Shown here: piece after piece, positions 1-7,187 of the stretch
How the letters are laid out: every line of letters begins with the position of its first letter
Numbering within the stretch: the stretch's first letter is position 1
Assembly (NCBI RefSeq): GCF_000974485.1
Contig: NZ_BBOM01000005.1
Location: 976,289 to 1,040,288, forward strand
DNA: 64,000 nt
Source of the DNA: Streptomyces sp. NBRC 109706
GTDB lineage: Bacteria > Actinomycetota > Actinomycetes > Streptomycetales > Streptomycetaceae
Direction: 5' to 3'
The notes under the pieces: model-generated
The model's input: the letters and a program-made list of their open reading frames with translations, nothing else
Database searches by the model: none
What the model was told of the DNA's origin: nothing
Made by a program: the position numbers and the translations under genes

Positions 1-164
1 GTTACGGCCATGTATATGGACGCAGGGTGAACCTAACTCGAAAGCAATATAAAAGTCAGTACCTACCGGCAAAAAAATCCTCGCCCCTCCCACCGGCCGA
101 TGCCCCTCACCTGGCCGTGTAGGCTGGTGCGGCCTGTACGGCAGCCAAGCGCCCATGGGCACCC
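1..164. other. Upstream flank of tRNA-Thr, no gene seen
   Basis: No convincing coding sequence is visible. The first 90 bases are clearly less GC-rich than the rest of the window, with runs such as AAAAAAA and ATATAAAA. They probably contain the end of an upstream intergenic region and the promoter of the tRNA gene. No confident -35/-10 pair could be assigned. Confidence 0.4.
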
Positions 165-238
165 GCCGCCTTAGCTCAGTTGGCCAGAGCAGCTGTCTTG
201 TAAACAGCAGGTCGTCGGTTCGAATCCGACAGGCGGCT
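165..238 (+). tRNA. tRNA-Thr (anticodon TGT)
   Basis: The cloverleaf can be read directly. The acceptor stem GCCGCCT pairs with AGGCGGC, the D stem is GCTC/GAGC, the anticodon stem is GCTGT/ACAGC around loop CTTGTAA (anticodon TGT, reading ACA), and the T arm is GTCGG-TTCGAAT-CCGAC. No CCA is encoded. The 3' half, from within the anticodon stem onward, lies inside the 50-bp repeat found again at 38598. The prophage therefore integrated into this gene and supplies the 3' part, leaving a functional tRNA at attL. Confidence 0.97.
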
Positions 239-244
239 CTCGCC
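195..244 (+). repeat. attL core (50-bp direct repeat, copy 1)
   Basis: This run is identical to 38598-38647. It begins in the tRNA anticodon stem (GTCTTGTAAACAGC...) and extends 6 bases past the tRNA end (...CTCTCGCC). It is the expected cross-over region of a tRNA-targeting tyrosine recombinase. Confidence 0.95.
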
Positions 245-324
245 GCCTACCCGGTCTGACCAGTGTCGGAGCGTCTGAAGGCGCCCGAACACTGGAGTGT
301 CGCTTCGTCCCGTTTTATGCGCCG

Positions 325-346
325 TGCGTGAGCGATGCGTGAGCGG
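325..346 (+). repeat. Left arm-type site, shared with the right end
   Basis: A 22-bp sequence is repeated exactly at 38463-38484 in the same orientation. It is itself two copies of TGCGTGAGCG at 11-bp spacing. It lies 80 bp inside the attL core and just beyond the 3' end of the integrase gene. Position, duplication and helical spacing fit an arm-binding site for the integrase or its directionality factor. The binding role is inferred. Confidence 0.6.
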
Positions 347-363
347 CGGTCCGCAGAGCACCG

Positions 364-1983
364 TTACGCCCCCTCGGGCGCCGGTTCGTCTACAGCCTTC
401 CGTGCCCGGGGCACCACCGACACCACGCCCTCGGCGAGGGCGTCTTCCAGCTCCTGGAACATCACCATGTACGTATCGCTGGTGAGCTTGATCGTGGAGT
501 GCCTGAGCTTCACCTTGGCGTCGTCGATGTCCCCGCCGGCCGCCTTCACCAGTCCGGCGCCGACGTGCCGGAGGGCGCGGAGAGTGATCGGAGGCAGACC
601 CTCTTCTTCCACGATCCTCTCGAACTCGTCCGACAGCTTCTCCGGGTGGACCGGGCTGCCGTCGGGCTCGGTCAGGATGTAGCCGCTGTCGACCCAGGCC
701 GGCGGTGAATCCTCCGGCTCCTGCCCGCTGGCGCGGCGCTCCTGCTGCGCCTTCAGGAGCGCGCGGCCTCCGGCGCGCTGCCGCTCCTCGTCTTCCAGGA
801 TCAGCCGCACCGTCTCCGCATCCAGCAGGACCGGCGCGGCTGATCCTTCCGTCTTGGGGTCGGACTCGGTCGGCGTCCACCCGTTCAGCGTGCGTTCCAC
901 CGCAATCCACAGGATGCGCGTGCGGGCGTCCAGGTCGATCCGCCGGGCGCCGGCCGCCTCACCGCGCCGCAGCGCGTGGTAGCCCTGCAACCGGTACCCG
1001 ATGTAGTAGCGGCTCTCCTCGGCCGCGTCGAGGAACTGGCCGAGCTGGGTGGGCGTCCACACCATTACCGGCGACGGGACCTCGCCGGTCTCCCTCCACC
1101 GGGCGATGCGCTCCTCGGTCCACAGCAGACCCTTCGGGCGCTGCCCCCCGCTCAACTCCACGTACTCGGCCGCGTTGAACGTAAGCCCCGTCTCACGCTG
1201 CCGGGCGATCGCCGCGTTCAACGCGGTCCGCAGGCACGCCCGTATCCGCTGCTTCGTCGCCGGCCCGGTCAGCTTCATGAACGGCGGCATCCCGGCGAGC
1301 ATGGCCCGCTCGGCCCGCAGACGGGCCCGCTCCGCCACGGCCGCCGGGACCTTCGATGCCGGCGGCACCTCGGGCAGGGACCACCGACACCGCTCGGCCT
1401 GGGCCTGCCGCCGCTCGTTGGCCGCCGAGATCCGCTCGTTCCGCGCGTCGATCGCCTCGAACATGTCGTCCAGGTGCGGCACCGCGAGCCGGCCCAGCCG
1501 GACGTGCCCGATGAGCGGCTTCAGGTGCACGCGGATGATGCTCTCGTAGCCCCGCGTCGTCTTGTCCTTGATCTTCTTCTTCGACTCCAGCCACTGGTCC
1601 AGCCACTCGCCGACCGTCAGCTTCGAGGAGAGGACCAGGCCGAGGTTCAACTGACGCCGCACGTCGTTGATCTCGGGGAGCGACGCCCGTTTGTCCTTGC
1701 TCACCTCTTCGAGGAGGTCACCGAGGCGGGTTTGCGCCTCGGTGTCGTCGCTCTCCGGCAGTGCCAGCAGGTCGCGCACCTTGTCGAGATCGGCCTGGGC
1801 CTCCTTCGCCGAGGCGTACCCGGCGCGGTTGAACGCCCGTCGCGTACCGTCCTCACGCGGCGGCAGCTCCTGGCGCACGCACCACACACCGTGCCGCTTG
1901 CTACTCAGCTTCGGGCACCCCTTGCCCAGCGGCCTGCCATCCTCGCCGCGGCAGTAACAGCGGCGGTATGTCGAACCCTTCAC
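364..1983 (-). CDS. int: Tyrosine recombinase (site-specific integrase)
   Basis: This 539-residue protein should catalyse phage integration and excision at tRNA-Thr. The C-terminal catalytic domain (about residues 300-525) shows the family signature: an Arg in HALRRGEAAG, a second Arg in ITLRALRHVGAG, a His in LRHST and the nucleophilic Tyr in SDTYMVM. The N-terminal part has an AP2-like zinc/basic region followed by a SAM-like core-binding domain (LTVGEWLDQWLESKK...). The GTG start overlaps the stop of the upstream gene by 4 bp (GTGA), so translation is probably coupled. The gene ends 120 bp from the attL core, the usual place for a phage integrase. Confidence 0.95.
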   Translation of the reverse strand: MKGSTYRRCYCRGEDGRPLGKGCPKLSSKRHGVWCVRQELPPREDGTRRAFNRAGYASAKEAQADLDKVRDLLALPESDDTEAQTRLGDLLEEVSKDKRASLPEINDVRRQLNLGLVLSSKLTVGEWLDQWLESKKKIKDKTTRGYESIIRVHLKPLIGHVRLGRLAVPHLDDMFEAIDARNERISAANERRQAQAERCRWSLPEVPPASKVPAAVAERARLRAERAMLAGMPPFMKLTGPATKQRIRACLRTALNAAIARQRETGLTFNAAEYVELSGGQRPKGLLWTEERIARWRETGEVPSPVMVWTPTQLGQFLDAAEESRYYIGYRLQGYHALRRGEAAGARRIDLDARTRILWIAVERTLNGWTPTESDPKTEGSAAPVLLDAETVRLILEDEERQRAGGRALLKAQQERRASGQEPEDSPPAWVDSGYILTEPDGSPVHPEKLSDEFERIVEEEGLPPITLRALRHVGAGLVKAAGGDIDDAKVKLRHSTIKLTSDTYMVMFQELEDALAEGVVSVVPRARKAVDEPAPEGA

Positions 1984-2795
1984 CGTTCATCCTCGGTCTT
2001 CTCCGGCTTGCGGCTGATGCGTTTCATCTCTTTCTCCGTCAGGCGTTGTGCACTGCTGCTACCTGCTACTGGGGGTAGATATTTCTTTCGGCGAGCGGCG
2101 GAGACCCACTTTGCTGCCGTCGAGTGAGGCGCCTTGAAATGGTTAGCCACTTCCCGAGTAGGCGGTGCACCCATATTCTCGGCCATTCGGTACGTCTGGG
2201 CCACCCCCCTGAGGAAGTCATCAGTGATTCGGTTACGCCGGCGTCGGGGGCTTGGGGCATCCCTGGCCTGCGCATATGCGTCGGATGCATGTTCTTGCAG
2301 GCGTTCAAGCCAGTCAACAGCAGACTTCGGTCGATACCAACCGTAGGCCTCGGCGGTCTTCCCCGAATCTGCTGGCCAGCCGTGGATCATGGGGTCGTCT
2401 GATGGCCGGCCGCCCTCTTCCATAAACCTAAGAAGATATTGGGTCATACAGTGGATACCCAAACGCCTCCACTTGTCGGGGCGAATGACCTTACGCACTC
2501 TCTCCAGTACGCGGGGGATGTCGTCGTAGGCGGCGCGGGCCTCGGACATCATGATCTCTCCCTCGAAGATCTGAAAGTTCAAGAACAGCGTGCACTCGCC
2601 GCCGCTTGGGTTTTCGGTGGGGGAGCTGCGGTGCGTGTACCAACTGTCCTCGGTTCCGATCACCAGGTGAAAGAACTCTGGCAGTAGAACGGGGCCCATT
2701 GGGATGAGTTCGGGCAACTCGGGGACGGTGTCGAGAGCGAACCATGGGTACGCGGCGTACCGCCAGCCCGGTGGGGGAGCGAGAGAAGCATCCAT
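1980..2795 (-). CDS. Putative HTH DNA-binding regulator cotranscribed with int
   Basis: This 271-residue protein is read from ATG 2795; an upstream ATG at 2861 would run through the repeated operator region. The N-terminal 150 residues match no family I know. The C-terminal 75 residues (ITDDFLRGVAQTYRMAENM...REVANHF...STAAKWVSAARRKKYL) form an HTH of the kind common in actinobacterial regulators. Overlap with int and divergence from the early operon make it a candidate lysogeny repressor or integration regulator. The base composition is noticeably less GC-rich than its neighbours. The function is inferred only from position and the HTH. Confidence 0.6.
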   Translation of the reverse strand: MDASLAPPPGWRYAAYPWFALDTVPELPELIPMGPVLLPEFFHLVIGTEDSWYTHRSSPTENPSGGECTLFLNFQIFEGEIMMSEARAAYDDIPRVLERVRKVIRPDKWRRLGIHCMTQYLLRFMEEGGRPSDDPMIHGWPADSGKTAEAYGWYRPKSAVDWLERLQEHASDAYAQARDAPSPRRRRNRITDDFLRGVAQTYRMAENMGAPPTREVANHFKAPHSTAAKWVSAARRKKYLPPVAGSSSAQRLTEKEMKRISRKPEKTEDER

Positions 2796-2814
2796 GTCCT
2801 CATGGTGCCCACTC

Positions 2815-2898
2815 TGGCAAGGACTTGGCAAGGCGAACTTGAAGAGAATGGCTAGCCACATGGGGCGCCAGATTGCCGAATGGCAAGGGTATGGCTAG
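2815..2898. promoter_or_regulatory. Five phased TGGC(A/T)AG repeats in the divergent early promoter region
   Basis: The heptamer TGGCAAG occurs at 2815, 2826 and 2881, and TGGCTAG at 2849 and 2892, all on the same strand. The start distances are 11, 23, 32 and 11 bp, close to whole helical turns. They fill the gap between the leftward regulator-int operon and the rightward early operon. This is the expected place for the operator of the lysis-lysogeny switch. Confidence 0.6.
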
Positions 2899-2907
2899 GG
2901 TGTGGGC

Positions 2908-3159
2908 ATGGCTCAAGCACACGCCTTGCGGCTCATGGAAGTGCGCGCCGCTGTCCGCAGTGGGGAAGCGCAGCGCTTGCGGGTGGCAGCTCAGCTCTCG
3001 ATTGGCGAGGTCGCCCACGCCTGCGGGGTCGACCAATCCACCGTTTGGCGGTGGGAGAAGGGGAAGCGCCGTCCGCGCGGGAGCGGGGCTCTGGCGTATG
3101 CCGGGCTGATCGCCTCGCTGCGCGAGCGTTCGGCCACCACCGAAGCGAGGCCCGCATGA
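2908..3159 (+). CDS. Small XRE-family HTH regulator (Cro-like candidate)
   Basis: This 83-residue protein carries a lambda-repressor-type HTH at about residues 28-60 (LSIGEVAHACGVDQSTVWRWEKGKRRP). I chose ATG 2908 because AGGG lies 7 bases upstream; a GTG at 2902 is too close to it. As the first gene of the rightward early operon, facing the int-regulator operon across the repeated operators, it could act as Cro or the repressor. Its stop overlaps the next start (ATGA). The DNA-binding fold is clear but the role is inferred. Confidence 0.75.
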   Translation: MAQAHALRLMEVRAAVRSGEAQRLRVAAQLSIGEVAHACGVDQSTVWRWEKGKRRPRGSGALAYAGLIASLRERSATTEARPA

Positions 3160-3446
3160 ACGCTCCGAGTGCGCCGCTCACCATCGGCGAGCTGTACGAC
3201 CAGCCGCCGCTCATGCCGGTCTGGCCCACGTTCGGCCGTGACGTCCTCGGGCTGTCGCAGTCCGGGACGTACAAGTTCCTCGCCGAGGGCCGGCTGCCCG
3301 TCAAGGCATTCCCCGTGGGGCGCCGACACGTCGTGCGCACCGCCGATGTCCTCGCCTGGCTCCACCTGCCCACCAACCGCGACGGCGCCGGGGTTGCCGC
3401 CCCGACGCCGTCTGTCGAGAACGACCCAGTCCGTACCCAGTCCTAA
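3156..3446 (+). CDS. Excisionase-like / MerR-type HTH_17 protein
   Basis: This is a 96-residue protein whose central part (FGRDVLGLSQSGTYKFLAEGRLPVKAFPVGRRHVVRTADVLAWL) is a classic HTH_17 / Xis-like winged helix as used by recombination directionality factors. It overlaps the XRE gene by ATGA. In a tRNA-integrated phage such a protein is a good candidate for excisionase, but the same fold also serves in transcription factors. Confidence 0.7.
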   Translation: MNAPSAPLTIGELYDQPPLMPVWPTFGRDVLGLSQSGTYKFLAEGRLPVKAFPVGRRHVVRTADVLAWLHLPTNRDGAGVAAPTPSVENDPVRTQS

Positions 3447-3532
3447 CCAAGCAAGACGGCGGCGCCGGGGCGTCGTCGGGGTTGCCGCCCCGCCGAGCCC
3501 GTTCGCGCCGCCGCCGGAAAGAGAACGTCCTC

Positions 3533-4378
3533 GTGACCAACCATACCCACCGGGCGTCAACGGTGACGCCGTACCCGACGCATGGCGCGACCCCACCGCG
3601 CACCACCCCGACCGGCGCCACCCAGCCGGACGCGGTCACCGTCATCAACCTGTCCGCCGGCGCACTGCACTCCGTCCTCGTTGACGGGCAGCCGCACATT
3701 GTCCTGAAGCCCGCCATTGAGGCCCTGGGGCTGGACTACCGGACGCAGCTGCGGAAGCTGAAGACCCGCACCTGGGCAGTTGTGGGCGAGCGGCCCACAA
3801 CTGGAGCCGACGGCAAGACCTACGACATGAAGGTCACCCCCGTCCGCACGTTCCTGATGCTGCTGGCCACCATCAACGAGAACAACGTGGCCGAGAACGT
3901 CCGCCCCACTCTGGTCGCCTTCCAGAACGAGACCGCCGACGCCATCGAGGCGTACTGGACGCAGGGCGGGGCGATCAACCCGCGCGCCACCGCAGACCAG
4001 CTCGACACCATCATCGGCCGCGCCAAGGCCCAGGCCGAGGTGCTGCGCGTCCTCGACGGCATCGTTGACCCGGCGTGGCTCGACGCCAAGGCCCGCCATG
4101 TTGCCGCCCGTGCCCTCGGTGAGGAGCCCGAGGTCGACCCCGGCCGGCGGCCCCTGACCGTCGGCGAGTACCTGGAGGACAAGGGCGTCACGGGTGAGGC
4201 CCTGCGCTCCCTGTCCACCACCTTCGGGAAGCGCCTCAAGCGCGCCTTCCGCCAGCGGTACGGCACCGACCCCGGCAGGACGGAGCGCTTCGTCTCCGGC
4301 GCCCTGCGCGAGGTCGCCGCCTACACCGAGCAGCACCGCCCCCTGTTCGACACCGTCTGGTCGGAGGTCGCCCGATGA
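3533..4378 (+). CDS. Phage antirepressor-like protein (P22_AR_N domain)
   Basis: This is a 281-residue protein read from GTG 3533, which follows GGAAAGAGAA at good spacing. Residues about 30-140 match the P22 Ant N-terminal domain (PAIEALGLDYRTQLRKLKTR, then VRTFLMLLATINENNV and VAFQNETADAIEAYW). Such proteins bind and inactivate repressors, promoting induction. The C-terminal half has a helical segment and a possible DNA- or protein-binding region (TVGEYLEDKGVTGEALRSLS). It overlaps the next gene by ATGA and is part of the early operon. Confidence 0.85.
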   Translation: MTNHTHRASTVTPYPTHGATPPRTTPTGATQPDAVTVINLSAGALHSVLVDGQPHIVLKPAIEALGLDYRTQLRKLKTRTWAVVGERPTTGADGKTYDMKVTPVRTFLMLLATINENNVAENVRPTLVAFQNETADAIEAYWTQGGAINPRATADQLDTIIGRAKAQAEVLRVLDGIVDPAWLDAKARHVAARALGEEPEVDPGRRPLTVGEYLEDKGVTGEALRSLSTTFGKRLKRAFRQRYGTDPGRTERFVSGALREVAAYTEQHRPLFDTVWSEVAR

Positions 4379-5190
4379 GCATCGACACCACCCACGCGCC
4401 CGCGACCGAGCCCACCCCCCAGGCCGGCCGCCCCGCGACCCCCTGCACCACCTACCCGTGGTGCACCGCCACCGGCGACCACGACCGCCACACCAGCGCC
4501 CGCGAGGTGCTGAACGGGGTCGCGGACCCGGTCGGCGGCTTCATCACCCACTTCGTGGAGAGCTACCTGTTCGACGCCGACGGCGCCGGCGACGTGCGCG
4601 GTGTCCTGATCGGCGGTGACCACCTGGAGCTGACCGGCGACCAGATGCGCGAGCGGGCCAGCGAGCTGCACGCGTTCGCCAACCAGGTCACCGCGCTGGC
4701 CGCGCAGCTGGACGCCAGCCGCCGCGCCGACACCCCCGCCGAGACCGAGGCCCACACCTGGACCCTCACCGTTGACGGCGGTACCTCGATCACCGGTTAC
4801 CGCCCCGCCTGGGCGAAGAACGACCCCAGCCGGGACGTGACCGCCGAGCGCATCGGCGCCGTCCTGTCCGACCTGGGCATGTACCGCTACTACGACGGCT
4901 CGGCCGGTGTCCCCGTGTTCCACGCCGCCGACGGAGACCAGCCGGCCGGACCCCTGGGCCTGCCGATGCTGCGAGCCGTCATGAACGTCCACCCCTACCG
5001 CGAGGCCGCCCAGCAGCAGCCCACCGTCGACGTGGAAGTGCTCGGCGATAGCGACGAGTGGATGGAGAACCTGACCCCCGAGCAGCTGGCCGACGTCATC
5101 GCCACGGTGCGCGCCCAGTGCGACCGCTTGGACCAGGTCCACACCGACCTGATCGCCGCCCGCGCCGACTGGGAGGCGAACGCCCGATGA
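4375..5190 (+). CDS. DUF6907-like early protein
   Basis: A 271-residue protein of unknown function. Near the N terminus it has the motif CTTYPWCTATGDHDRHTS, which resembles the Cys/His pattern of DUF6907 proteins common in Streptomyces and their phages. The rest is a soluble alpha/beta protein without recognisable catalytic motifs. ATGA overlaps at both ends show it is translated as part of the early operon. Confidence 0.65.
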   Translation: MSIDTTHAPATEPTPQAGRPATPCTTYPWCTATGDHDRHTSAREVLNGVADPVGGFITHFVESYLFDADGAGDVRGVLIGGDHLELTGDQMRERASELHAFANQVTALAAQLDASRRADTPAETEAHTWTLTVDGGTSITGYRPAWAKNDPSRDVTAERIGAVLSDLGMYRYYDGSAGVPVFHAADGDQPAGPLGLPMLRAVMNVHPYREAAQQQPTVDVEVLGDSDEWMENLTPEQLADVIATVRAQCDRLDQVHTDLIAARADWEANAR

Positions 5191-5870
5191 GCGACGTCAC
5201 CGACTACTTGGGCTTCGCCGGCCTCGTCGTCGCCCGACAGGCCGACCACCTGCTGGACGAAGGACCTGTCCAGCAGACCATCACCGTCGCCCGCCGGATC
5301 GCGCGCTTCGCGAAGAACACCCCGCTGACCCCGACCAGCGGCAAGGTCCGCGACCTCGCCGGATTCGGCGAAGCCCCCGTCCACTACCGCCACGACGACA
5401 CCGACTACCTGCTGCTGTCCGAGATCGCCGAAGCCCTCGGCTGGCCCCTGCCCCGCGCCCACACCTGGGCCGACAGCGACCACGCCTGGGCCGTGCGCGA
5501 GCAGCGCCGCACGGACGAGGAGCGCGGCGACGGCCAGCTCGGGCACGACCTGCTGCGCGGCCTGGTCGACCTCGGCCTGGCCCTCATCCTGGACGACCCC
5601 GAGGCCCGCCCCGACGCCGGCGGACGCCGCTGGTCCCTCGGCGGTGACTGGCTCGTGGCCGACCACCGGCTCCCCGCTCTGCTGCTGGTCAGCCCCTGGG
5701 GCGCCGAGTTCATGGACAACACCAGCGACCACTTCGGGATCGTCCTGCGGCAGACCTATGGCGACGCGTTCGGCGACCTGTTCCACACCGACCTGACCGA
5801 AGAGGAAGCCCTGCGCAAGGCCCGGCGCGGCCCCGCGCTGGGCGACGCCCCGGAAGGGGGCAGGCCATGA
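5187..5870 (+). CDS. Hypothetical early protein
   Basis: A 227-residue protein with no family that I recognise. It starts with a helical N terminus and carries a segment (DTDYLLLSEIAEALGWPLPRAHTWAD) that may be a degenerate HTH. The acidic, soluble composition and the ATGA overlaps with both neighbours place it in the early operon. No TM segment or signal peptide is seen. Confidence 0.6.
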   Translation: MSDVTDYLGFAGLVVARQADHLLDEGPVQQTITVARRIARFAKNTPLTPTSGKVRDLAGFGEAPVHYRHDDTDYLLLSEIAEALGWPLPRAHTWADSDHAWAVREQRRTDEERGDGQLGHDLLRGLVDLGLALILDDPEARPDAGGRRWSLGGDWLVADHRLPALLLVSPWGAEFMDNTSDHFGIVLRQTYGDAFGDLFHTDLTEEEALRKARRGPALGDAPEGGRP

Positions 5871-6160
5871 CCGGGCCCCAGGTGACCCTCACGGTGGAGA
5901 TCGACCTCACCGGCCCCGGCGACTGGCGCGAGCAACTGCGCCACCAGGCCCGCCACATCCCGCCCGGCGCGGCCGTCGACGTGCGGCTGCCCGACTACCT
6001 CGGGCCCGGGCTGGAACCGGCCATCGCCGGCCACCTCGCCCCCGTCGCCAGCCGCATCAACCTCCGGATGGCCGGCGGCACCCCCGGCGGCAGCTGGCTC
6101 CTGGCCGGCGTCATCGCCGCCACCCGCGAACACGCACCCCCCGTGCCCCGCACCGGGTGA
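5867..6160 (+). CDS. Small hypothetical early protein
   Basis: A 97-residue protein with no recognised family. The N-terminal segment VTLTVEIDLTGPGDWREQL suggests a beta strand and helix. It is the last gene of the overlapping early string (ATGA with the previous gene) before the hairpin at 6178, which may end or attenuate this transcript. Confidence 0.55.
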   Translation: MTGPQVTLTVEIDLTGPGDWREQLRHQARHIPPGAAVDVRLPDYLGPGLEPAIAGHLAPVASRINLRMAGGTPGGSWLLAGVIAATREHAPPVPRTG

Positions 6161-6177
6161 CCCACCGCGCGCCGCCG

Positions 6178-6237
6178 CCGAGGGGTACTCACTTCCCGAG
6201 TACCCCTCGGCTACTCACTTCCCGAGTACCCCTCGGC
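6178..6237. repeat. Perfect hairpin overlapping a 26-bp tandem repeat
   Basis: CCGAGGGGTACTC (6178-6190) pairs perfectly with GAGTACCCCTCGG (6198-6210) around a 7-base loop. In addition, 26 bp (6186-6211) are repeated exactly at 6212-6237. The right arm can therefore pair with two alternative partners, or two proteins could bind in tandem. It lies between the early operon and the replication initiator gene, so it could be a terminator, an operator or part of the origin. Confidence 0.75.
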
Positions 6238-6344
6238 GGCCCGCGCATCACGAACACCCCAGTCGGCACCCCAGATAGCGAGAACCCGTTCGTGAACACC
6301 CCCAGCACCCCAGCCGCATGGCCGGACGGCGAGAGGCGGTCGCC

Positions 6345-7187
6345 GTGAGCCTCGACGCCATGGATTGGGTGTGGAAGCACGCCCAATCGAAGGGGAACGC
6401 GCGCCTCGCGCTGCTGTACGTGGCCGACCAGGTACGCACCCAGGCGTGCGAGGAGCGGCTCAGCCAAGGCGCCTTCATGAAGGCGCTCAACGCGTCGCGC
6501 AACACGGTTCGGGCGGCCGTCCATGAGGCAATCGAGGCGGGCGAACTGGAAGAGAAGGAGCCCGCCGTCGGACGCCGCGCGGCGCTCTACCGACTGCCCA
6601 AGGCGGCGGGTTACCTGCGGATGCCCCAGCACCGTAGCGGGTCAGAAGTTGACCCCCTACGAGGGCAGGGCGAAGGGCGTAGAGGGTCAGAACTTGACCC
6701 TCAAGCCCCCCGTAGGGGGTCAGAGGTTGACCCGCTACGAGATCAGGGCTCTGCGGCTAGAGGGTCAAAGGTTGACCCTCAAGCGGACCGTAGCGGGTCA
6801 AAGGTTGACCCCCCTTACCCAACTACTCCCAGAGAGCTACGAGAGAGCGCCGGGGCGGTCGACAACGACCGCTACCCGGATCAGGTGCTGCCCCTCGTCC
6901 ACGCGATGAGCGCCAGCGGCCTGGACGTCCGCTGGCCGTTCCGTGGCAACGAGTGGTTCCCGATCATCGCGCTCATCAAGGCGTGCGGGGTCAAGGCGAT
7001 GGTCGAACACGCCCACCGCGCCGCCGCCAACGCCCGCACGCCGGTGACGTCCGCCAAGTACTTCCTCCAGGGCTGGCGCGAGCTCCCCCCCGCCCCGCCC
7101 GAGGGCACCCCCGTCTATCGGCCCACGCCGCACTCGCGGGCCGTAGGCGCCCCTTACAGCAGCCCAGAAGACCGAGGGATTTTCTGA
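6345..7187 (+). CDS. Replication initiator-like protein with nested iterons (lambda O analogue)
   Basis: A 280-residue protein read from GTG 6345, which has GAGAGG 8 bases upstream; ATG 6318 lacks a ribosome site. The N-terminal 95 residues form a winged helix-turn-helix (MDWVWKHAQSKG...ALLYVADQVR...ASRNTVRAAVHEAIEAGELEE). Residues about 100-165 are a low-complexity linker of repeated GS(E/K)VDP units, because the DNA contains five palindromic iterons here. The C-terminal domain is small and helical and may contact the helicase. Its stop overlaps the start of the DnaB-like gene (TGATG). By analogy with lambda O this should bind the iterons and load the helicase; this is inferred. Confidence 0.75.
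   Translation: MSLDAMDWVWKHAQSKGNARLALLYVADQVRTQACEERLSQGAFMKALNASRNTVRAAVHEAIEAGELEEKEPAVGRRAALYRLPKAAGYLRMPQHRSGSEVDPLRGQGEGRRGSELDPQAPRRGSEVDPLRDQGSAARGSKVDPQADRSGSKVDPPYPTTPRELRESAGAVDNDRYPDQVLPLVHAMSASGLDVRWPFRGNEWFPIIALIKACGVKAMVEHAHRAAANARTPVTSAKYFLQGWRELPPAPPEGTPVYRPTPHSRAVGAPYSSPEDRGIF
6639..6811. repeat. Five palindromic iterons (putative phage replication origin)
   Basis: Five copies of GGGTCAnnnnnTGACCC start at 6639, 6684, 6717, 6762 and 6795. The distances alternate exactly 45, 33, 45, 33 bp. Several copies are extended by CGTAG on the left and CTACG on the right. All lie in frame inside the initiator coding sequence. The downstream stretch 6812-6850 is less GC-rich than its surroundings and could be the unwinding element. 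Confidence 0.8.

Noticed and set aside
2880..3446. 188-codon frame starting at 2880
   Set aside because: It would overlap the XRE gene entirely; the true gene starts at ATG 3156 with an ATGA overlap.
6639..6811. Protein-level tandem repeats (GS-E/K-VDP) as a functional motif
   Set aside because: The peptide repeats are fully explained by the palindromic DNA iterons lying in frame; the DNA, not the peptide, appears to be selected.
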